DNA from: Ktedonobacteraceae bacterium | Lineage (GTDB): Bacteria > Chloroflexota > Ktedonobacteria > Ktedonobacterales > Ktedonobacteraceae | Direction of reading: 5' to 3' | DNA: 19,371 nt | Assembly (NCBI GenBank): GCA_014896635.1 | Contig: JADBKA010000084.1 | Coordinates: 1-19,371 of the forward strand | Part shown: positions 15,115 through 19,371 of the stretch, one piece after another | How the letters are laid out: each line of letters begins with the position of its first letter | Numbering within the stretch: the stretch's first letter is position 1 | The notes under the pieces: generated by a model | What the model was told of the DNA's origin: nothing | Databases searched by the model: none | What the model saw: only the letters and a program-made list of their open reading frames with translations | Made by a program: the position numbers and the translations under genes

Positions 15115-15360
15115 GTGGGTATGCTACGAGTCATGTCCCATCGCGGTGATGACCGCGTTGTTTGGGATGCTAAGAAGGTAGAAGCCAACGATCCTGAAGC
15201 TCTGGCGGCCGTCCGCGAGGCTGAACGCATCTTTCAAGAAGCGCGTAGAAAAGGGGCAACCGCTTTTAAAGTGGAGACAGGAAAGCCTGTAGAACGTATT
15301 GATCGTTTTGATCATACTGCCGAGCAAATTGTCATGGTGCCTCGTGTCGTAGGCGGGTAG
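15115..15360 (+). CDS. Small conserved-looking protein of unknown function
   Basis: This gene encodes an 81-residue soluble protein that I do not recognise as a named family. It runs MSHRGDDRVVWDAKK, then a charged helix (EALAAVREAERIFQEARRKG), then beta-like segments AFKVETGKPVERIDRFD and AEQIVMVPRVVGG. The layout of one helix and several strands suggests a single compact domain. I chose the GTG at 15115 because AAGGAG (15102-15107) lies 7 nt upstream; the ATG at 15121 is the alternative. Upstream in-frame codons lie before or around the promoter and are not coding. It is 16 nt before the membrane protein gene at 15377 and surely shares its mRNA, so the two products may act together. Confidence 0.7.
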   Translation: MGMLRVMSHRGDDRVVWDAKKVEANDPEALAAVREAERIFQEARRKGATAFKVETGKPVERIDRFDHTAEQIVMVPRVVGG

Positions 15361-15376
15361 AGGAGAAAAAACAGCC

Positions 15377-15829
15377 ATGTTGGAAACACTGAGTTTGTTC
15401 CTCGGTATCTGGCTGCTGTTCCTCCTGCTGGCAATTTATTATCTTTCGCAGTCTCCTGATGGCAACGTTGGTCGCTTCCGCGAATCCTTCAGTGAGCACC
15501 TCTCGGCTGAAAGCCGCGCGAAGGCATTGCTGCGAGAGATGTTGTCTGAGAACCAGTATCAGCAATTGATCAAATATGGCTATCTCGAAGTGCCAAGCCC
15601 TTCGATAGAGAGCCGTATCTATCGCATTCCCGGCTCCGGGGGACTGGTCAAGGTCTACGAGCGCGGATGTGCGGTAATGGAACTGTGTCTGCAACCTGCC
15701 GAACCGCTTCCTGACGGTGATGTAGTGGTGATGCACAAATTGATGATCGAGGGAAACGAGCAGGAATACCTGCAAAAAGCGAATCATTTTGCCCCCGGCA
15801 TCATTTCGTTGCGTTGCCAGCATCTCTAA
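15377..15829 (+). CDS. Membrane-anchored protein of unknown function
   Basis: This 150-residue protein has one N-terminal membrane helix (about 4-24) and a soluble domain of about 115 residues. Within it are LLREMLSENQYQQLIKYGYL (a helix with QYQQL), VPSPSIESRIYRIPGSGGLV (strands), AVMELCLQPAEPLPDGDVVV and HKLMIEGNEQEYLQKANHF. This arrangement looks like a small conserved alpha/beta domain rather than a random frame, but I cannot name a family. AGGAG lies 11 nt before the ATG, just behind the stop of the 81-residue gene. No catalytic motif is evident; a role as membrane partner of the small protein is inference from position only. Confidence 0.72.
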   Translation: MLETLSLFLGIWLLFLLLAIYYLSQSPDGNVGRFRESFSEHLSAESRAKALLREMLSENQYQQLIKYGYLEVPSPSIESRIYRIPGSGGLVKVYERGCAVMELCLQPAEPLPDGDVVVMHKLMIEGNEQEYLQKANHFAPGIISLRCQHL

Positions 15830-15843
15830 AGCCGTAACCTTGA

Positions 15844-15882
15844 GAGAGGGAAAGGGAGAGCAGAGATTGTTCTTTCCCTTTC
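15844..15882 (+). terminator. Hairpin after the small-protein operon, possible terminator
   Basis: GAGAGGGAAAG (15844-15854) pairs with CTTTCCCTTTC (15872-15882), 11 bp with one G-U, across a 17-nt loop. It lies 15 nt after the stop codon. A T-run (about 15954-15962) follows too far away to be part of it. The rest of the 303-nt gap 15830-16132 holds that T-run and the kinase promoter. Confidence 0.4.
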
Positions 15883-16040
15883 AAAGCGCAGTCATATTTT
15901 TCATCACCGGGTGTACGGCATCTCTGTCATCCGGTACAGGAAATGTGACTGTTCTTTTTTTTTGGCCTCTTTCTGGCTGGCTCCTTTGAACTTTGCTATG
16001 AAAAATGCGTATGTAATAGCAGGGAAAAAGTTTTTACTAC

Positions 16041-16069
16041 TCGACTCCTTCGATAAGAGACAGTATAAT
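16041..16069 (+). promoter_or_regulatory. Promoter of the receptor kinase operon
   Basis: TCGACT (16041-16046) and a perfect TATAAT (16064-16069) are separated by 17 nt. Initiation near 16076 means the open frame upstream of 16133 is not translated. Confidence 0.7.
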
Positions 16070-16132
16070 CTGCTGAGATACAGGAACCCGGTTGTAGGTC
16101 GGGCAAAAAACATCTCGGAAGGCAGGGCTGTA

Positions 16133-19078
16133 ATGATGGAATGTCCCTACTGCAAAGCAGAAAATCGCCAGGGGGTTCGGTATTGTGGGAGTTGCGGTAA
16201 GTTAATAGGTTTGTCCTCTAGTGCTGGAAATATCAATACAATCCCGGCATCTCCTGGACCGCCGGCGACTGGCGGAGCAGGCACATTCGATTCTGGTGCG
16301 ATGGGAACATTGCCAGCGACGCCCAATCCGCTGGCTGCTGGCGGAAACACCGTCTCCCGTTCTCTTGCGCCCGGCTCTCGTTTGCAGGGGGGCCGCTATA
16401 TAGTGAAAAAAATCCTCGGCCAGGGGGGCATGGGGGCTGCTCTGCTCGCCACTGATATCCGCCTGGATGGCAAATCGGTCGTTATTAAAGAACTGATTTC
16501 CGAGAATTCTGATCCTGCCAAATTGCAGGAAGATGTGCGTAACTTCAAGCGAGAAGTAGCAACCCTGGCCCATATTGACCATCCCCTCATCCCCAGTGTC
16601 ACAGACCATTTCCAGGAAGGGACGCGCTACTTCATGGTGCAGGAATATGTTGAGGGAGAAAACCTGGAAGAGCGCCTGGAACGCACAAAGCAGCCGTTGA
16701 AAGAGCGCGATGCCCTCATTTATGCCTCGCAAATTCTGGATGTCCTGGATTACCTCGCTCAGCAGACGCCGCCGATCATTCACCGCGATATCAAGCCGGC
16801 GAATATCATCATTGGAGCGAAGGACAAACGTGCTCACCTGGTTGATTTTGGTATCGCGCGTGCAGAGGTAGCGCGCAATGCCAGGCGCAAGCAGACGTCA
16901 GCCCTGGGGACGCCCGGTTATGCTCCTCCTGAACAGTATCAAGGTAATGCTGATCCTCGCTCCGATCTCTACGCGCTGGGAGCCACGTTACACCACCTGC
17001 TCACCAACCGCGATCCCCGCAACCACGCGCCTTTTGCCTACCCGCCGGCGCGCACGCTCAATCCACAGCTATCACAGGAAATTGAGCAGATACTCATGCA
17101 TGCTCTGGTCAATGATATTACTCAGCGTTATCAGAGCGCCGCCGCGATGAAGCAGGATATAGATGCTGTGTTGATGCAACGTTTCGGTGTAGCGGGCAGC
17201 GTTGATAGTTATAAACTGGGCGCAACCCCGGCGCCCCCTACTGCTCATCAGGGACCCACGCCATTGCCGCCGACTGTGTTGAACCCGACGATAACTTCAT
17301 CAACGCCGGCTTCTTTGAATACGCCACCGAATACGCCACCCACTGTACCATCGTTCTCTAGTGGCTTCCACCCACCCACACCGGCGCCTCCTCCGACGCC
17401 CGGACAGCTATCCTCGCCCGGCCTGCCTTCTATGACTCCTTCCTCTCTACAGGCGCCGCCGCCTTATGGGTATCCCTACCCCCCAGGCACGTATAGTCCT
17501 GTCCCACCGACGCAACGCAAGCAGCGGGCGACCCTACGGATAGTGGTTGTATTGCTAGTAATTCTTCTACTGATCGGGGGTACGGTTGCCAATCTGGTGC
17601 TCAAGCTTCCCTTGCCCTGGAATAGTGGCGCGGGACAGAGTCAGGCGACGCCCATCCCTCAGAATGGTCTGGGAATAACGATGATCGGCAACGAACCCAT
17701 CGGCATCAGCGATGGCTCGTTCGCCTTTGATACGGGCAGACCCGGTGGCGCGCTGAAAGCTCAGGCCGCTAACGCGCTCAAGCAGAATAATAAGGACTAC
17801 AGTTCGGCTCAGGCTCTCTTGCAACAGGCGCTGGCGCAGGATAGCAATGATGCCGAAGCACTCATCTATCTGGAAGATCTCAAAGTGCTGGCCTCTGGCC
17901 GCCCGTATGTCACTGTGGTAGTGGCGACGATGCTCTCCGGCAATGAGACGCTGATCGGCGTCGGGCGCGACAATCTCCAGGGGGCTTATGTCGCCCAGAA
18001 AGAGTTTAACGATGGCGCGAAAATTCGTGGTGGCGTACTGGTGCGCGTGCTGGTTGCCAGTTCGGGCAGCAAAAAAGAGTATGCCACGAATCTCGTCCGG
18101 CAGATTGTGCAACTGGCAAAGTCGGATAAAACCTTTGTGGGGGTAATGGGCTGGCCCTACAGTAGCCGTGCTATACTGGCTGTGCAGGCGCTGAGCAAGG
18201 AGCAGGTGCGCTTCCCGATGGTCTCACCTACCGCTTCGGATGATGGCCTGACCGGCATTTCACCTTACTTTTTCCGTGTCGCTCCACCGAATAAAGCTCA
18301 GGCTATTGCCGGAGCAAAGTATGCCGAGACTGTTCTCCATGCGAAAACAGTAGCCGTCTTCTTCGATCCTGCCGATCCTTACAGCCAGAGTCTGAAGCAG
18401 GGTTTCGTCACCCAGTTCAAAAATGATGGCAACAGTGTTGTCGCAGAGGAGACCTACACGGTAGGGAAACCGGAGACGCTGCCGGCCAGCCTGCAAAAGG
18501 CTCTCAACGCCAATCCCGATTTCATCTACTTCTCCGGCTATGCCGATGATCTCAGCAAATTGCTCATCAATCTGCCACCGGGCAATCTCCCCATTATGGG
18601 CGGGGATGCGCTCTATGAATTGAGTGGCTATCCGAGTAGTGCACGCTCCGGTTTCAGTCGCCTGCACTTCACAACCTTTGCCTATCCTGACGAGTGGGAA
18701 GTGCTCGGTTATGGAGATCGCAAACCGGCATTCTTCAGCGCATATGCCGCCGCTTTTGACCCGAATCGTCAGCATCAGGGAAGTCCCTATGGCTATACCC
18801 GCCCGGCGAATGATACAATACTCTCCTATGATGCCATGAGTGTGCTGCTCAAAGCATGTGATATCGCTTTCAGCACAGGCAAGCAGGCGATAACGCCGGA
18901 AGATGTGAAGCAGGCTCTGGGAAAAATCAATGGAGACAACGCTCTACAGGGAGTGAGCGGTCAGATCTCGTTTGGTACGAATGGAGATCCGACCGACAAA
19001 GCCATCGTGATCCTGTATGTCGATCCAGAGGGACACATCAAGATGGAATCGACACGGTTAGGAAGGTTTCTGAAGTAA
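16133..19078 (+). CDS. Zinc-ribbon Ser/Thr kinase fused to an extracellular periplasmic-binding-protein receptor domain
   Basis: This is a 981-residue transmembrane receptor kinase. A zinc ribbon (CPYC at 4-7, CGSC at 18-21) and a Gly/Ala/Pro linker precede a complete Hanks-type kinase domain (about 88-350). Its landmarks are the Gly loop GQGGMG (96-101), VIK with Lys119, HRDIKPAN (217-224), DFG (238-240) and GYAPPE (262-267). A Pro/Thr-rich linker (about 363-460) leads to one membrane helix (about 466-490). Outside the cell, a short TPR-like helical stretch (LKQNNKDYSSAQALLQQALA) is followed by a type I periplasmic-binding domain of the LivJ/branched-chain amino-acid-receptor kind (about 590-975). 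That domain includes FVGVMGWPYSSRA, PMVSPTASDDGLTG, YFFRVAPPNKAQA and DFIYFSGYADDL. Ligand binding outside probably controls phosphorylation inside. ATG 16133 follows GGAAGGCAGGG; ATG 16136 is equally possible. Confidence 0.9.
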   Translation: MMECPYCKAENRQGVRYCGSCGKLIGLSSSAGNINTIPASPGPPATGGAGTFDSGAMGTLPATPNPLAAGGNTVSRSLAPGSRLQGGRYIVKKILGQGGMGAALLATDIRLDGKSVVIKELISENSDPAKLQEDVRNFKREVATLAHIDHPLIPSVTDHFQEGTRYFMVQEYVEGENLEERLERTKQPLKERDALIYASQILDVLDYLAQQTPPIIHRDIKPANIIIGAKDKRAHLVDFGIARAEVARNARRKQTSALGTPGYAPPEQYQGNADPRSDLYALGATLHHLLTNRDPRNHAPFAYPPARTLNPQLSQEIEQILMHALVNDITQRYQSAAAMKQDIDAVLMQRFGVAGSVDSYKLGATPAPPTAHQGPTPLPPTVLNPTITSSTPASLNTPPNTPPTVPSFSSGFHPPTPAPPPTPGQLSSPGLPSMTPSSLQAPPPYGYPYPPGTYSPVPPTQRKQRATLRIVVVLLVILLLIGGTVANLVLKLPLPWNSGAGQSQATPIPQNGLGITMIGNEPIGISDGSFAFDTGRPGGALKAQAANALKQNNKDYSSAQALLQQALAQDSNDAEALIYLEDLKVLASGRPYVTVVVATMLSGNETLIGVGRDNLQGAYVAQKEFNDGAKIRGGVLVRVLVASSGSKKEYATNLVRQIVQLAKSDKTFVGVMGWPYSSRAILAVQALSKEQVRFPMVSPTASDDGLTGISPYFFRVAPPNKAQAIAGAKYAETVLHAKTVAVFFDPADPYSQSLKQGFVTQFKNDGNSVVAEETYTVGKPETLPASLQKALNANPDFIYFSGYADDLSKLLINLPPGNLPIMGGDALYELSGYPSSARSGFSRLHFTTFAYPDEWEVLGYGDRKPAFFSAYAAAFDPNRQHQGSPYGYTRPANDTILSYDAMSVLLKACDIAFSTGKQAITPEDVKQALGKINGDNALQGVSGQISFGTNGDPTDKAIVILYVDPEGHIKMESTRLGRFLK

Positions 19079-19112
19079 GGTTCATTATGGGAAACAGGAA
19101 CAGGTAGCAAGC

Positions 19113-19371
19113 ATGAAATGTCCTTTTTGTGGTACAAACAATCAACCTGGCGACGATTTTTGCTCTAACTGTGGGGCTTATCTCAAAGCACCTGCTTCGG
19201 GCAGCGCTGATGCGACCATTGCGAGTTCACCAGTGTCGATCTCTGCCACCAGTGTCTCCGGCACCCCGGCGGCTACCACAACGGCTGCCGCTGGCAGTGC
19301 TATTAATTCCGGTACCTTGACGCCTAACACTGCTTTACAGAATGGCCGTTATGTGGTGGAGAAAGTCCTGG
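19113..19371 (+). CDS. Second zinc-ribbon Ser/Thr kinase, N-terminal part (cut by window edge)
   Basis: An open frame from the ATG at 19113 runs to the right edge, giving 86 residues. It begins MKCPFCGTNNQPGDDFCSNC, a Cx2C-x10-Cx2C zinc ribbon, followed by a long Ala/Ser/Thr-rich linker. It ends in ALQNGRYVVEKVL, which aligns with the start of the kinase domain of the preceding gene (LQGGRYIVKKIL). It lies 34 nt after that gene and is probably co-transcribed, forming a tandem kinase pair. The ribosome binding site is weak (CAGGTAG about 5-10 nt upstream), so it may depend on translation of the first gene. The kinase core and any sensor domain lie outside the window. Confidence 0.82.
   Translation, partial: MKCPFCGTNNQPGDDFCSNCGAYLKAPASGSADATIASSPVSISATSVSGTPAATTTAAAGSAINSGTLTPNTALQNGRYVVEKVL

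Noticed and set aside
15911..16132. 74-codon extension upstream of the receptor kinase
   Set aside because: It lies across a TATAAT promoter and a T-run. The zinc ribbon begins right after the ATG pair at 16133/16136, the usual start of such kinases.
16202..16837. 211-codon open frame antisense to the receptor kinase
   Set aside because: It is opposite the zinc-ribbon linker and kinase domain; no family features or ribosome binding site.
17567..18112. 181-codon open frame antisense to the receptor ectodomain
   Set aside because: The forward frame clearly encodes the TM and binding-protein domain.

Overview
The window is 19.4 kb of bacterial chromosome. A class Ktedonobacteria (phylum Chloroflexota) origin is my best inference. 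It rests on a zinc-ribbon/eukaryote-like Ser/Thr kinase with a C-terminal extracellular sensor, a second similar kinase directly behind it, and the overall style of signalling genes. No marker gene (16S, ribosomal protein) is present to prove this. Most genes are moderately GC-rich with clear purine-rich ribosome binding sites and sigma70-like promoters, often with an extended -10 such as TGCTATACT.

Layout, left to right. (a) 1-161, minus strand: the N-terminal end of a PQQ-type beta-propeller protein running off the left edge. (b) 353-2468, plus: a visibly AT-richer two-gene cassette. An unassigned protein, probably a restriction endonuclease, overlaps by 32 nt a DNA methyltransferase with DPFCGTGTT and TSPPY motifs. 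(c) 2617-4287, plus: a complete acyl-CoA synthetase whose promoter region holds two related palindromes. (d) 4410-4949, minus: a small membrane-anchored protein of unknown function. (e) 5238-7613, plus: an OmpR/PhoB-type response regulator and its HAMP sensor kinase. (f) 13246 down to 7615, minus: a carbohydrate locus made of a LacI-family repressor, a lipoprotein solute-binding protein, a MalG-like permease, a MalF-like permease and a GH130 enzyme. It has no local ATPase subunit. (g) 13247-13617: an intergenic region with a consensus lacI promoter, a perfect cre-like operator at its start site, two tandem perfect hairpins and the promoter of the next gene. (h) 13618-14958, plus: a soluble GAF-domain histidine kinase with no partner regulator. 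(i) 15115-15829, plus: two small conserved-looking genes of unknown function behind a good promoter. (j) 16133-19078, plus: a 981-residue zinc ribbon - Ser/Thr kinase - Pro-rich linker - TM - periplasmic-binding-protein receptor. (k) 19113 to the right edge: the start of a second zinc-ribbon kinase, 34 nt downstream.

How it fits together. The LacI/ABC/GH130 locus reads as uptake and intracellular breakdown of a beta-mannoside-type oligosaccharide. It is probably controlled by the local LacI protein, which also seems to regulate itself. The rest of the window is rich in sensing: one membrane two-component pair, one soluble orphan histidine kinase and two eukaryote-like kinases. One of the latter carries its own ligand-binding domain outside the cell and is the most unusual protein here. 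No tRNA, rRNA, CRISPR array, transposase or replication origin was seen.
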